The notes beneath the pieces are model-generated. The model saw only the letters and a program-made list of their open reading frames with translations, searched no databases and was not told the origin of the DNA. Made by a program: the position numbers and the translations under genes. This document shows positions 1 to 12,953 of a DNA stretch of 64,000 nt, in pieces. The stretch covers positions 66,475,192 through 66,539,191 of the forward strand of contig NC_068367.1 in the NCBI RefSeq assembly GCF_020536995.1, in the 5' to 3' direction. This DNA comes from Dreissena polymorpha (taxonomy: Eukaryota; Mollusca; Bivalvia; Myida; Dreissenidae). Position 1 is the first letter of the stretch; each line of letters starts with the position of its first letter.

Positions 1-149
1 CAAGATTTCACTGAAGGCATGTAAGGAAAACTGTCCCAGCCCCTGGCAGCAACATGATTCAATGAACCAAATCAATTTTGGCACGCAGCCAAGAAAAAGT
101 TCTTAACAAGTTACATAAAGAGTGTTAACAATTTGTGACTGCTATAGAG

Positions 150-364
150 TTAACTCTTTCAGTGCTGGAACCCAATTTTGAAGGCCTTTGCAAACAGTTT
201 GGATCCAGATGAGACACCAAAAAATGTGGCGTCTCATCAGGATCCAAACTGTTTGCTATTCTTATTGTATTCTTTGATAAAAAATTCAAAGAAAATGCTT
301 ATTTTAGAAATTCAGCAGACGACATTTTAGCAGACGACAAATTTCCGAGCATGCAAAGGGTTAA
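150..364 (+). mobile_element. TTAA MITE, family B (copy 1)
   Basis: TTAACTCTTTCAGTGCTGG to GCATGCAAAGGGTTAA, with paired AAACAGTTTGGATCC / GGATCCAAACTGTTT arms around a GATGAGACACC...GGCGTCTCATC core, and TTAA at both ends. Confidence 0.82.
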
Positions 365-427
365 CAAGGTTTCAACTAAGCCATTCAGAGTAAACTGCGA
401 AGCCTCGTCCCCTTACTGCAATGTTCG

Positions 428-553
428 TTAACCCTTTGCATGCTGGGAAATTTGTCGTCTGCTAAAATGTCATCTGCTGAATTTCTAAAATTAGCATTTT
501 CTTTGATTTTTTTCAAAGAAGAGTCTTTTCTTAATTCTCATAAAACTGTTTGT
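428..553 (-). mobile_element. TTAA MITE, family B, partial (copy 2)
   Basis: Starts TTAACCCTTTGCATGCTGGG in the opposite orientation to copy 1, 64 bp away. The AATTTGTCGTCTGC and TTAGCATTTTC segments are present but the hairpin core is missing, so it is a truncated copy. Confidence 0.65.
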
Positions 554-597
554 GTACAATTTTAATAAAAGTTAGCGTCTACTAAAAGAGTCAGTTT

Positions 598-1025
598 TTA
601 TGCCCCCGGATCAATAGATCAGGGGTATATTTTTTTTGGCCTGTCTGTCTGTCATTCTGTCCCAAAACTTTAAGGTTACAGTAAAGTTTTGAAATAACTT
701 TTGAAATATTGAACATAGCAATTTGATATTTGGCATGCATGTGTATCTCATGGAGCTGCACATTTTGAGTGGTGAAATGTCAAGGTCAAGAGTCATCTTC
801 AAGGTCAAAGGTAAAAAATTTAAAACTTAGATATATTAAAGTTTTGCGATCACTTTTGCAATATTGAAGATAGCAACTTGATACTTGGTATGCATGTGTA
901 TCTCATGGAGCTGCACATTTTGAGTGGTGAAAGGTCAAGGTCATCCTTCAAGGTCAAAGGTTAAATATATGGCTTCAAAACGGCGCAATAGGGGGCATTG
1001 TGTTTCTGACAAACACATCTCTTGT
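598..1025 (-). repeat. TGACCTT/CAGA composite repeat
   Basis: Minus-strand copy of the same family: outer ends TTATGCCCCCGGATC and GTTTCTGACAAACACATC. Two inner units carry TGAGTGGTGAAA and TCAAGGTCAAAGG, with a CTGTCTGTCTGTC tract. Confidence 0.8.
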
Positions 1026-1127
1026 TTATATCAACAACATGCTTTTTTATGGAAGATCAAAGCTTTTGATTACATTTTATTATAAAAATAATTTTCATCA
1101 TACCAAAACTCAGCCAAGAAATCATTA

Positions 1128-1905
1128 ACAAGAGGGCCATGATGGCCCTGAATCACTCACCTGACTCATTAAGATCAGATGAAAACTATGACCTCTATTG
1201 TCTACACAATGTTTTTCTATGATTTGACCTAGTGACCTAGTTCCTGACTCTAGATGACCCAAATACAATCCCAATCCAGATTTCATCAAGATAAACATTC
1301 TGACCACAGTTCATAAATATTGGATGAAAACTGTGACCTCTATTGTCAACACAAGGTTTTTCTATTTATTTGACCTAGATTTTTACCCCAGATGACCCAA
1401 ATACAATCCCACCCAGATTTCATCAAGAATTCTGACCAAATTTCATAAAGGTTGGATGAAAACTGTGATCTCTAATGTCTACACAAGGTTTTTCTATTAT
1501 TTGACCTAGTGACCTAGTTTTTGACCCCAGATGACCCAAATAAAATCCCAACCCAGATTTCATCAAGATAAACATTCTGACCTTTTCATAAAGATTGGAT
1601 GAAAACTGTGACCTCTATTGTCTACAGAAGGTTGTTCTATTATTTGACCTAGTGACCTTGTTTTTGACCCCAGATGACCCAAATACAATCCCAAACCGGA
1701 TTTCATCAAGATAAACATTTTGACCAAATTTCATCAAGATTGGATGCAAACTGTGACCTCTACTGTCTACACAAACAAATTGTTGACAGACGGACGCACG
1801 GACACACGCAGGCACGCACAACGGACGCCGGACATCACACGATCACATAAGCTCACTGTGTCACTTCATGACAGGTGACCTAAAAATATGTGTCGGAGAT
1901 AAACA
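1128..1905 (+). repeat. AACAAGAGGGCC composite tandem repeat
   Basis: Starts AACAAGAGGGCCATGATGG and GCTCACC-like sequence, then about five units of roughly 140 bp with GACCTCTATTGTCTACAC, TTTGACCTAGTGACC and TTTCATCAAGATAAACATTC. Ends with a GACGGACGCACGG tail and GACAGGTGACCTAAAA. Confidence 0.82.
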
Positions 1906-2028
1906 TGAACAGTTGTGGTTAAAATCCCATAGAAACAAGGGCTGTTTGTAAAACATGCATGCCCCCCTATATGGGCTATAAGTTGTAGTAGCAGCCATTG
2001 TGTGAATACGTTTTTTGTCACTGTGAAT

Positions 2029-2046
2029 GGTGGTGGTGGTGGTGGT

Positions 2047-2121
<75 letters not shown>

Positions 2122-2205
2122 ATAGTAGTTGTAGTAGTAATAGTAGTTGTAGTAGTAGTATTAGTAGTAGAAGTAGTACTAGTAGTAGTAGTAGTAGAAG
2201 TAGTA

Positions 2206-2277
<72 letters not shown>

Positions 2278-2389
2278 AAAGTAGTAGTAGTAGTGGCAGT
2301 AGTAGTAGAAGTAGTAATAGTAGACGTGGTGGTGGTGGTGGTGGTGGTGGTGGTGGTGGTGGTGGTAGTAGTATTAGTAGTAGTAGTAC

Positions 2390-2455
<66 letters not shown>

Positions 2456-2460
2456 TAGTA

Positions 2461-2521
<61 letters not shown>

Positions 2522-2553
2522 CAGTAGCAGTAGCAGTAGCAGTAGCAGCATTA
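2029..2553 (+). repeat. GTA/GTG trinucleotide microsatellite, 0.5 kb
   Basis: Nearly pure AGT/GTA repeats with interruptions (GAA, GGT, AAT), a GGT tract at 2331-2366 and an AGC end. Open frames in several phases give poly-Ser, poly-Val, poly-Leu and poly-Thr; none is a gene. Confidence 0.97.
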
Positions 2554-2663
2554 CAAGACCAATAATTAAGAATGATCAAATGGGAAAAGGTAACATAGCA
2601 CCAGCAGTAAATATGGGGCTCATTTACAGGTCAGGTTTGGAATCTCTGCTGTAAAATGAGATT

Positions 2664-3350
2664 TTGAATGAATTAAAGGGAGGCAAATCTGTAATAAAAA
2701 GAACATGCATAAACCGTAGTTGTTTCCCTTGTATGAACCATGCTAAATCCTTACAAGTTTGGAAAGAATTGGATGAAAAATTTGGACTTTATTGCATAAA
2801 CACCATTTTCTCAATTCAAGGGGAGGTAATTCTGTACTTCATGGACCAATAATGCTCATTTTTTGTAGGGTTTGTGTCCTCATTGATATAAAGACACTGT
2901 GCACATTTGGAAAGGATCGGACAAAAAATGTGGAAGATTTTTGAAAGTTTTCACAAAATAGGCAAAAACGAATAAACATGCAAAGTTCAACGAGCTCCTG
3001 CCGCCATGTTTTTTGACGAATCAAATTTCTTTGAACAACTTTTTCAGGGGAGCCCTCAAAGGTCATCCCTGTGAAATTTTTTGAAAATCTGATGAGCGGT
3101 TTCTGACAAGAAGATTTTTTAAGGTTTTTACCATATATGGTCATGGCGGCCATCTTGGTTATGTGATCAAAATTTTTTTAATAATTCTTTTGTCCCATGA
3201 CCTAGGGATGCTCCACATGAAATTTAGTTGAAATTGGCTCAATGGTTTAGTAGAAGAAGATGTTAACAAATTTGTATACGGACGGACGGACGGCCGGACG
3301 CTGAGTGATCACAATAGCTCACCTCGAGCTATCGCTCAGGTGAGCTAAAA
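2664..3350 (+). repeat. composite repeat ending in a CTCACCTCGAG hairpin
   Basis: Degenerate units with GGAAAGAATTGGATGAAAA and TTTTTGAAAGTTTTCAC, a GACGGACGGACGG tail, then TAGCTCACCT and AGGTGAGCTA as inverted arms around CGAGCTATCGCTC. No gene. Confidence 0.7.
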
Positions 3351-3352
3351 AC

Positions 3353-3990
3353 AAGAGATCCGCAGTCAGAGACATATGCCCCCAAACAGGGCTTTGAACT
3401 TGTGACCCCAATTTCAATAGGGGTTATCTACTGTCCAAGGCCAATGCATATGTGAAGTATAAAGCCAATTGTTCAATTTTTTGATGTGTTGTGTTATTGA
3501 TCAGAAACAATTTTCACTTATTGTGACAGTGACCTTGACCTTTGACCTAGTGACCCTAATTTTAATAGCAGTCATCAACTGTCCAAGGCCAATGCACATG
3601 GGACGTATCAAGCCAATCCGTTGATTTGTTGATGAGTTATTGATCAGAAAGGATTTTCCCACTTATTGTGACAGTGACCATGACCTTTGCCCTTGTGACC
3701 ACAATTTCTACAGGTGTCCTCTACTGTCCAAGTCCAATGCACATGGGAAGTATCAAGCCAATCTGTAAATTTGTTGGTGAGTTATTGATCGGAAACGATT
3801 TTCTAACTTATTGTGATAGCGACCTTGACCTTTGACCTTGTGACCCAATTTCAATAGGGGTCATCTACTGTCCAAGGCCAATGCACTAGTGAAGTAACAA
3901 GCAAATCGTTCAATTTATTGATGATTATTGATCGGAAACGACACTAAGTGTGATAGTGACCCTGACCTTTCAACAGACAGAAACATTTTA
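3353..3990 (+). repeat. tandem array, about 150-bp units, four copies
   Basis: Opens AACAAGAGATCCGCAG. Each unit holds CTGTCCAAGGCCAATGCA, TTATTGATCAGAAA and GACCTTGACCTTTGACC. Copies are moderately diverged. Confidence 0.78.
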
Positions 3991-4004
3991 AAAATTATGT
4001 GAGT

Positions 4005-4210
4005 TATTATTAGAAATAAGAGTTGTGTTTGTGAAACACAATGCCCCCTACTGCACCACTTTGAAGCCATGTATTTGACCTTGACCTTGAAGTTGCTATC
4101 ATCAATATTGCAGACAGACACACACATACAAAGATAGACACATACAATGACAGACAGACAGACAGGCAAAAAACAATATACCCCCGATCATTCAATCTGG
4201 GGGTATAAAA
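4005..4210 (+). repeat. short TGACCTT/CAGA composite repeat
   Basis: TAAGAGTTGTGTTTGTGAAAC to CCCCCGATCATTCAATCTGG and GGGTATAAAAA with a single unit and a CAGACAGACAG tract. Minimal version of the family at 32153. Confidence 0.72.
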
Positions 4211-4392
4211 ATGTTTATTTAGTTTCATTATAATTAAACCAAAATGTAACTTCTAGTGTGTTTAAATGGTCCAGACAGTCATGTTTGTTTTTTTAAACTG
4301 ACCCATTTTCAACCATGGCTCACTGTTATCACTAACAAGGGACAAAATTGTCACAAAACCAGCTTTTCAAAGAAATATATTTATAATTAGAG

Positions 4393-5215
4393 TTTTGTCA
4401 CAGACGTTCAGTATACCCCCACATTCTGCATTGACACCGATTATTTTGCATGCTGTCTTCACAAAAGAAGAGAAGCTAATTTATGAAATTTTTAAGAATT
4501 ATTATGCCATAATCATTTATGGCCATTTTTGATCTTTGAACTCAAAGTGTGACCTTGACCTTGGAGATATCGACGCAATTCTTTGGCATGACGCATCGTC
4601 CACTGATGGTGAACAAATGTGCCAAATGATTTTAAAATCTCACAATCAGCAACATAGTTATAGCCAGGAAAAGCTCATATATGGCCATTTTTAACCTTTG
4701 AACTCAAAGTGTGACCTTGACCTTACAGATATCAACGTAATTCTTTCACATGACACACCACCATCCAATGATGGTGAACAAATGTACCAAATTATTTTTA
4801 AATCTCACAATGAATGACATAGTTATGGCCCGGACAAGCTCATTTATGGCCATTTTTGATCTTTGATCTCAAAGTGTGACCTTAACCTTAGATATGACGT
4901 AATTCTTTGGCGCATCACACCGTCCAATGATGGTGAACAAATGTGCCAAATGATTTTCAAATCTCACAATTAATGACATAGTTATGGCCAGGATAAGCTC
5001 ACATTTGGCCATTTGTGACCTTTGAACTCAAAGTGTGACCTTGGAGATATCAACGTAATTCTTTCGCAAGACACTCCGTTCAATGATGGTGAACAAATGT
5101 GATAAATGATTTTAAAATCTGGAATGAACGACATAGTTATGGCCCGGACAAGCTTGTTCCGCCAGCCGGCCGGCCAGCCTGCCCGCATTCGCAACTCTAA
5201 TAACCAGTTTTTTCC
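4393..5215 (+). repeat. tandem array of 160-bp units
   Basis: After TTTTGTCACAGACG, about four units carry TTATGGCCATTTTTGATC, CTCAAAGTGTGACCTTGACC, ATATCAACGTAATTC and GATGGTGAACAAATG. It ends in CCGGCCGGCCAGCC and a hairpin-like AACCAGTTTTT/GAAAACCTGGTT. Confidence 0.78.
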
Positions 5216-5652
5216 TTTGGAAAACCTGGTTCAAAACGATGAACTGACCAATATCCATAAAGATTTAGGACTACTGGTGCACATAAGACATCTTACAATA
5301 TTCCAACATGAACATGTTATCAATAAAACCAATGATTTTAGAAAATTTATTCATGATTTTACCAGAATATGACTTCTAGAGTGTTATCTAGGTTTCAAAA
5401 TGCCTTAAGAAAACTCTCCCGCCCCCTAGCAGCAATGTTTGCAAAGGACTGATTAAAATCTGCTAGATACTGTTAGAAATCAAAGCGCTGAAGGCACTGT
5501 AGGTGTTCGCTGTTGTATAAGTTTAGTAGCAACTCAGTTTACAAAATTATGTTATAGCTTTTTATATTGCAAGTTTTAAATGAACACAACCCATTCAAAT
5601 TTATAAAGAGTGTGTCTTAAAGCACAGGTCAAGATGGGTTTTTTTAAATAAT

Positions 5653-8600
5653 AAACAAGAGGGCCTAAAAGGCCCAAAGTCGCTCACCTGAGATTCAAAG
5701 GAACTGACCTGTTCTGTGCAGCCCAAGATGTCATTAGAACAAAATGTTCTTACAAACTTTCATGACTAGTAAACACCCTGGCAGCCACGTTTTTCAACAG
5801 ACCAGAACCATTTTCATACACATCCAAGATATCATTTAAACAAATATACTGACAAAGTTTTATGAAGATTCATAAGTCCATATAAGGAAAAAGGCCCCGC
5901 CAGCTGGTGGCCATGTTTTTCAAGCAACTGGGACCATTTTCGAACTTGTCCAAAATATAATAGGGACAAATCTTCTGACAAAGTTTCATGATGATCTTAC
6001 AATAAATACAGCTTCTAGAGTGTTAACGAGGTTTAACTATAGCTAAACAAGGAAATATGCCACGCCCCCTTGGCGGCCATGTTTTTCCACCAACTGGAAC
6101 CATTTTCGAACTCATCCAAGATATCATTGGTAAAAATCATCTGAACAAGTTTCATGATGATTGGACAATAAATGTGGCCTCTAGAGTGTTAACAAGAATT
6201 ATAGCCATTTTACGAAAAATGCCCCTCCCCCTGGTGGCCATGTTTTTTAAGCAACCGAAACCATTTTCGAACTCATCCAAGATATCAATGGGATATATCT
6301 TCTGACCAAGTTTCATGAAGATAGGAAAATAAAAGTGGCCTCTAGAGTGTTAACAAGGTTTAACTAAAGCCACATAAGGAAAAATGCCCCGCCCCATGAC
6401 GGCAATGTTTTTTAACCAATGAGAATCATTTCTGAACTCGTCCAAGATATTATTGGGATGAATCTTCTGACCGAGTTTCATGAAGATTGGACAATAAATG
6501 TGGACTCTCGATTGTTAACAAGATTTTACTATAGCCATAATAATAGCCATATAAGGAAAAATGCCCCGCCCCTTGGCAGCCATGTTTTTCAAGCAAATGT
6601 AACCATTTCAAACTCATCCAAGATATCATTGAGAACAATCTTCTCAACAAATTTCATGAAGATTGGACAATAAATGTGGCCTCTAGAGTGTTCACAAGGT
6701 TTTACTATAGCTATATATAGCCATATAAGGAAAAATGCCCCGCCCCTTGGCAGCCATGTTTTTCAAGCAAACGTAGCCATTTTTGAACTCATCCAAGATA
6801 TCATTTAGACCAATCTTCTGACCAAATTTCATGTGAGACCAATCTTCTGACCAAATTTCATGAAGATTGGACAATAAATGTGGTCTCTACAGTGTTAACA
6901 AGGTTTTACTATAGCCATATAAGGAAAACTGCCCCGCTCCCTGGCGGCCATGTTTTTTCCCCAATCTGGACCATTTTCAAACTTGTCCTTGATATCAATG
7001 AAACCAATGTTTCACCAAGTTTCATGATGATTGGGCAAAAATTGTGACTTCTAGAGTGTTCACAAGGTTTCTTTATAGCCATATAAGGAATACTGCCCCG
7101 CCCCCTGGTGGCCATGTTTTTCAACAGACCGGAACCATTTTTGAACTCAACAAACATATCATTTAGACAAACATTTTGACAAAGTTACATGAAGATTGGG
7201 CATCAAATATGACAACTACAGTGTTCACAAGGTTTTTCTTTTTTTTGACCTAGTGACCTAGTTTTTGACCCAGTATGACTCAGTTTCGAACTCAGTCAAG
7301 GTATCAATGGGACAAATGTTCTGACCAAATTTCATGAAGATCAGACAATAAATGTGGTCTCTAGAGTGTTCACAAGGCAAAATGTTGACAATGCATAAGG
7401 CACGACAGAGGTCGCACGACAGACAAAAGTTGATCACAAAAGTTCACCATGCTCACGTTGTGCTCAGGTGAGCTAACAATGCCCCGCCCCGTGGCGGCCA
7501 TGTTTTTCAACCAACCGGCATCGTTTCCTAACTTATCCAAGATATTATTGGGATGAATCTTCTGACCAAGTTTCATGAAGATCGGAAATGAATGTGGCCT
7601 CTAGAGTGTTAACAAGATTTTACTATAGCCATATATAGCTATATAAGGAAAAATGCCCCGCCCCTTGGCAGCCATGTTTTTCAAGCAAACGTAACCATTT
7701 TCAAACTCATCCAAGATATCATAAAGACCAATCTTCTGACCAAATTTTATGAAGATTGGACAATAAATGTGGCCTCTAGAATGTTCACAAGATTTTACTA
7801 TAACCAAATATAGCCATATAAGGAAAAATGCCCTGCCTCTTGGCAGCCATGTTTTTCAAGGAAAAGTAACCATTTTTTTAACTCATCCAAGATATCATAC
7901 AGACAAATCTTCTTACCAAATTTCATGAAGATTGGAAATAAATGTGGCCTCTAGAGTTTTAACAAGGTTTTACTATAGCCATATTAGAAAAACTGCCCGC
8001 CCCCTGGTGGCGATGTTTTTTCACCAATCTGGACCATTTTCGAACCCATCTGAGATACCAATGAAACCAATGTTTCACCAAGTTTCATGACGATTGGGCA
8101 AAAATTGTGACTTCTAGAGTGTTCACAAGGTTTTTCTTCTTTTGACCAAGTGACCGACCTAGTTTTTGACCCAGCATTACCCAGTTTTAAACTCAGTCGA
8201 GGTATCGATGGGACAAATGTTCTGACCAAATTTCATGAAGATCAGACAATAAATGTGGCCTCTAGAGTTTTCACAAGGCAATTTGTTGACGACGGACGAC
8301 GCACGACGGACAAAAGGCGATCACAAAAGCTTACCATGAGCATGTTGTGCTTAGGTGAGCTAAAAATGTGACTTCTAGAGAGTTCACAAGCTTTTTTTTA
8401 CTATATAAGTATAAGGAAAATGCCCCCCCCCCTGGCGGCCATGCTTTTTTACAGATCAGATCCATTTTCAAACTCAACAGTCCTATCCAGAAAACACATG
8501 TTCTGACCAAATTTCATGAAGATTGGACCAAAACTGTGACTTCTAGAGTGTTCACATGTTTTCACTAAATATATATACAGAGAAATCTGCCCTGCCCCCT

Positions 8601-9142
8601 GGCATCCATAATTTTTCACCAATCTGGACCATTTTTTAACTCGTCCGAGATATCAATGAAACCAATGTTTTGACCAAGTTTCATGATGATTGGGCAAAAA
8701 TTGTGACTTCTAGAGTGTTCACACGGTTTCTCTAAAGCCATATAAGGAATACTGCCCCGCCCCCTGCTATGGCGTCCATGTTTTTCAACGGACCGGAACC
8801 ATTTTTAAACTAAACCAACATATCATTTAGTCAAACATTTTGACAAAGTTACATGAAGATTGGGCATCAAATGTGACTTATACAGTGTTCACAAGGTTTT
8901 TCTTTTTTTTGACCTAGTGACCTAGTTTTTGACCCAGCATAACCCAGTTTCAAACTCAGTCGAGGTATCATTGGGACAAATATTCTGACCAAGTTTCATG
9001 AAGATCATACAATAAATGTGGCCTCTGGAGTGTTCACAACACAAATGTTGATGGCGCACGACGCACGACACACAACAGACGACGGACAAAAGGCGATCAC
9101 AAAAGCTCACAATGAGCACATTGTGCTCAGGTGAGCTAAAAA
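5653..9142 (+). repeat. 3.5-kb composite array, about 17 units of 170-180 bp
   Basis: Opens AACAAGAGGGCCTAAAAGGC and ends GTGCTCAGGTGAGCTAAAAA, with similar internal ends near 7470, 8360 and 9140, so it is probably several elements joined head to tail. Units contain GCCCCGCCCCCTGGCGGCC, ATGTTTTTCAA, TTTCATGAAGATTGG and GTGGCCTCTAGAGTGTT. Several copies carry TTTGACCTAGTGACC blocks. No protein gene. Confidence 0.88.
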
Positions 9143-9159
9143 TATAATTTAAGCTTCAT

Positions 9160-9345
9160 TTTGGGAAAAAAGGGCTTAATGCATATGCATTAATTGTCAT
9201 CCCAGTACCAGAGACTCTCTTTAAACAAAAAACATACAATCAGAAATGTCGTCCTTGATAAGCTTGTGCGCATTGCACAGGCTAATAAGTATGCACAGGC
9301 TAATCTTATTTGACATGCATTAAGCACCTTTTTCCCTGAAAGCAG
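9160..9345 (+). mobile_element. P repeat copy, degenerate
   Basis: GCTTAATGCATATGCATTAA, TTGATAAGCTTGTGCGC and CATTGCACAGGCTAAT are P sequence; the left palindrome is disrupted. Confidence 0.6.
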
Positions 9346-9599
9346 CCAATATGTACAGATTTCCATGATAAACACTACACTGGCCAATCTCGTCTTACAA
9401 GTTGTTAAATCCTAATAGTCATATAAACCCTCTGCAGTGTACCAGTGGTGTACTATAAACAGGCAAATGTGGTGTTATCTTTCCTAGCAGACGCTCATAG
9501 CATTTGTCGTGTACTGTAACAGGCAGTGGTTGTCTTTCCATACTGTCCCTAAGGCTTCTAAGCACATACTGATTTGCAAAATATGGTTTGTGACATTAG

Positions 9600-10192
9600 T
9601 GTGCGCTAATGCTCACATGAAAAATGTTCTTATCAAGTTTCATGAAGTTTGGGATAAAAATGAGGCCTCTAAAGAGTAAAATAAACGTTTCTTTAATTAG
9701 ACCTAAGTGACCTTATTTTGACCCGACATGCCCTATTTAAAAACTCACCAGAGATAACATTTGGACAAATATTCTCACAAAGTTTATGAAGATTTGCCAA
9801 TAAATTTGGCCTATAGCATCTTCACAAAAGTTTTCATTTTAATTTGACTTAGTGATCTACTTTTTTATAAAATTTAATGAAGTGACATATTCACAAGATT
9901 TTCTTGCGACCTAAATTTTTGATACCCCATGACCCAGTTTTAAACTGGTACAGATATCATATGCCCTAGGGGCAAATGTTTTGCCAGGTTTTTAGATACC
10001 ATATCAACCATTTTTGCATTCGGCCAAGGAAGTGTTGATAAAAAATACTCTAACCACCTCTCTTGAAGATTGGACAATAAATGTGGTCTCTAGAGTGCTC
10101 ACATGCTTTTTCTTTTATTTACAATGTAATCGACTTTTTGACCTCATTGGACCCAGTTTCATGAGATTCTTTAGCTCAGGTGAGCTAAAAAC
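9600..10192 (+). repeat. degenerate continuation of the composite array
   Basis: Diverged units with CAAGTTTCATGAAG, TGGCCTATAGC and TGGACAATAAATGTGGTC, ending AGCTCAGGTGAGCTAAAAAC. Older copy of the 5.6-9.1 kb family. Confidence 0.65.
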
Positions 10193-10309
10193 AACATGAT
10201 TGTATCAATGTATTTATTGTATAGGTTTTACAGCCGACAAACTTGTCATCTAGATGATTAATAATTATCTCTACATTAAAGAACTTCATAAAAACAGTTT
10301 AAGCCATGC

Positions 10310-10455
10310 TCTTTGAAAACAGGGCTCAATCCATGTGCATAAAATGTATGGCATCCAAGATTAGCCTGTGCAGTCTGTGCAGCCTAGTAAAGGACAACAC
10401 TTTTCACCCAGGAAAATACCTTTAAAGGGAAAGGAATGATTAGCCTGTGCCAACT
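10310..10455 (+). mobile_element. P repeat, left half
   Basis: AACAGGGCTCAATCCATGTGC, GATTAGCCTGTGCAGTCTG and GGACAACACTTTTCACC. The right half is reduced to GATTAGCCTGTGCC. Confidence 0.65.
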
Positions 10456-11017
10456 GCAAATTCACAGTATTTTGTATCCTGTTTGTACATACGGAATAAT
10501 GCGCTAGTCAATTGTTCCATGTGTTTGTGTCAGTCGAGTGTCTAATGTGTGATGATGTATCTCACGAGAGGCGGAGCCTAGAGTGTGATACAAAATAGTG
10601 CAAGCCAAAAGACTGATACAAACACTTGTAACAATCCACCTTTTATTATATACAAATTTGAATCATTTAAGTTAAAAAAATGAGTTTAAGCGTTCATAAT
10701 TAACCAAAAATGCTCTTATAATTTTCTGCATTCAAAGTGATGTCTTTAAAAGTAGTCTGGCTAGAATGCTAGCTAATACGGAATTGGAAAACAAGTGAGT
10801 AACATAATACGGGAATTATTTCTGTGCAGTTGTATTTTACTGATTGATACAACTTGTATTTTTTGGGAACATAAAACAGGTGTATAATAAAATGAAATAT
10901 AATGAAAAGGAGAGCTACTTGAGAGGAGTGTTCATGCTTGCAGTTGAATGCCAATACAATGTTGTGCTCTAATAGTGTGTTCTCAATGCATGGGGAAAAG
11001 GGCATTTTCCCCACACT

Positions 11018-11231
11018 AAAACCCTTTGCATGCTGGGAAATTTGTCGTCTGCTAAAATATCATCTGCTAAATTTCTAAAATTAACATTTTCTTCAAAAAA
11101 TTTTCAAAGAATACTATCAGAATAGCAAACAGTTTGGATCCTGATGAGACGCCATGTTCTGTGGCGTCTCATCTGGATCCAAACTATTTGCAAAGGCCTT
11201 TGCAATTCGGTTCCAGCACTAAAAAAGTTAA
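11018..11231 (-). mobile_element. TTAA MITE, family B (copy 3)
   Basis: Minus-orientation copy from AACCCTTTGCATGCTGGG to GGTTCCAGCAC, with the GGATCC-armed hairpin at 11135-11190. One flanking TTAA is intact, the other mutated. Confidence 0.78.
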
Positions 11232-11404
11232 AACCCTCCCACTGCATGTGAGCTTGAATAGCGGTCACCATATTGGACAGGCAGGTACTCCAACTTGTCC
11301 CAAATACACAAAACCATACCACAATTAAATTGCATTTAATTAACAAATAAATAGTTTGAAATTAAAAAAATAATTTAAAATTAATCCCAACTTTTTTGAG
11401 TCTA

Positions 11405-11633
11405 TTAACCCATTTATGCCTAGCGTCTAGAAAAAAGCCTTGGCAAACAGTGTAGACCCAGATGAGATGCCACATGATGCGGCGTCTCATCAGGGTCTTC
11501 GCTGTTTGCTTAAAGGAATTTCTGTAAGAAATATTCTAAATATAGAAATACATATACTAGACATCCCTAATTTTGGAAATAGATTGTTCCAATTTAGTAG
11601 GATGGGATAGTCCACTGGGCATAAATGGGTTAA
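11405..11633 (+). mobile_element. TTAA MITE, family A (copy 1)
   Basis: Flanked by TTAA, with CCCATTTATGCCTAGCG and GGCATAAATGGG at the ends. The internal palindrome GATGAGATGCC...GGCGTCTCATC can form a strong hairpin. Non-coding. Confidence 0.85.
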
Positions 11634-12326
11634 GTTAATGAGTATGGAGAGTGGGACACACTCTGGGTTCTTAAATAATGCAGCCTCAGGTGCAGAAGGA
11701 ATCATCATAAAATATGGAATGTGAACAGTTAGCACCCTCACAAACACCTCAATTGAAATTCTATTTCTGAGGGTCATTTGTCAGATATAGCACATATGTT
11801 TATATATATAAAAGCCTATGCGGGGATAGAAGTTTTGTAGTTTGTATCATTAGTAGCCCATATCACATGCACAAACAAATTATTATTGAATACTCAATAA
11901 CTCATAGGTCAATCAGTGACATGGAATTTGATTTGACTATATTTGCTAAGTTGCCCTATAAGCGAAGTACATATACATTGTCATGGCATTTTCAATACAA
12001 GTACAAGAGAACCCAGGAGTCCCACAAACAAGTGAAATGTCTTATAAAAAGAATTTCATATTAACTTAGAGACAATTAGCCTGTGAGAATTATCAAACCA
12101 TGAAACTTGAAAATTTCCAAATGTTTTTTCTAAGTGAATTTTTAGCATAAGGTTTCATAAAATTCAGATTATAATTTTCTTTGATCTCATAGAAAAGAAA
12201 ATTCCATTATAACTTGTCATTAAAATAATCAAAGGGCAATGACTTCCTAAAAAATTATTGGTCCAGAAAGACCTTATAAATCTGCATTTGTTGGCTTATA
12301 GGGATGCTGTATATAAATTTGGATCT

Positions 12327-12539
12327 TTAACCCTTTCAGTGCGGGAACCGAATTTTGAAGGCCTTTGCAAACAGTTTGGATCCAGATGAGACGCCACAGA
12401 ACGTGGCGTCTCATCAGGATCCAAACCGTTTGCTATTCTGATAGTATTCTTTGAAAAAAAATGAAGAAAATGCTAATTTTAGAAATTTAGCAGACGACAT
12501 TTTAGCAGACGACAAATTTCCCAGCATGCAATAGGTTAA
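12327..12539 (+). mobile_element. TTAA MITE, family B (copy 4)
   Basis: TTAACCCTTTCAGTGCGGG to CAGCATGCAATAGGTTAA, with complete hairpin arms around GAGACGCCACAGAACGTGGC. TTAA on both sides. Confidence 0.84.
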
Positions 12540-12694
12540 TGGGAGAGATCCTTTGCTGAAACTAAAAATGTATTAAATTCTGATTTCCATGATGTTCTGG
12601 TACTACTTTTTGTATATTTTAGTCTATTTTTGGTTTCATCAATATTTGATCAGTTTTGTAACAATTATTAATAGGATTGTATTTACTTGCTTCA

Positions 12695-12925
12695 TTAACC
12701 CATTTATGCCTAGCATCTAGAAAAAAGGACTTTGCAAACAGCGTAGACCCAGATGAGAGGCTGCATGATGCGGCATCTCATCAGGGTCTGCGATGTTTGC
12801 TTAAATGTATTTCTGTAAGAAATATTCTAAATATAAAAAATAAATATACTAGACATCCCTAATTTTGGAAATAAATTGATCCAATTTAGATGGATGGGAG
12901 AGTCCACTAGGCATAAATGGGTTAA
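12695..12925 (+). mobile_element. TTAA MITE, family A (copy 2)
   Basis: Same ends and palindromic core as copy 1, with TTAA on both sides and a few substitutions (GAGGCTGCATGATGCGGC in the core). Non-coding. Confidence 0.85.
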
Positions 12926-12953
12926 TATCCCATTCCAACATGTATACATATAG

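Noticed and set aside
1866-2654. Poly-Thr, poly-Ser, poly-Val and poly-Leu ORFs
   Set aside because: Products of a GTA/GTG microsatellite read in different frames.
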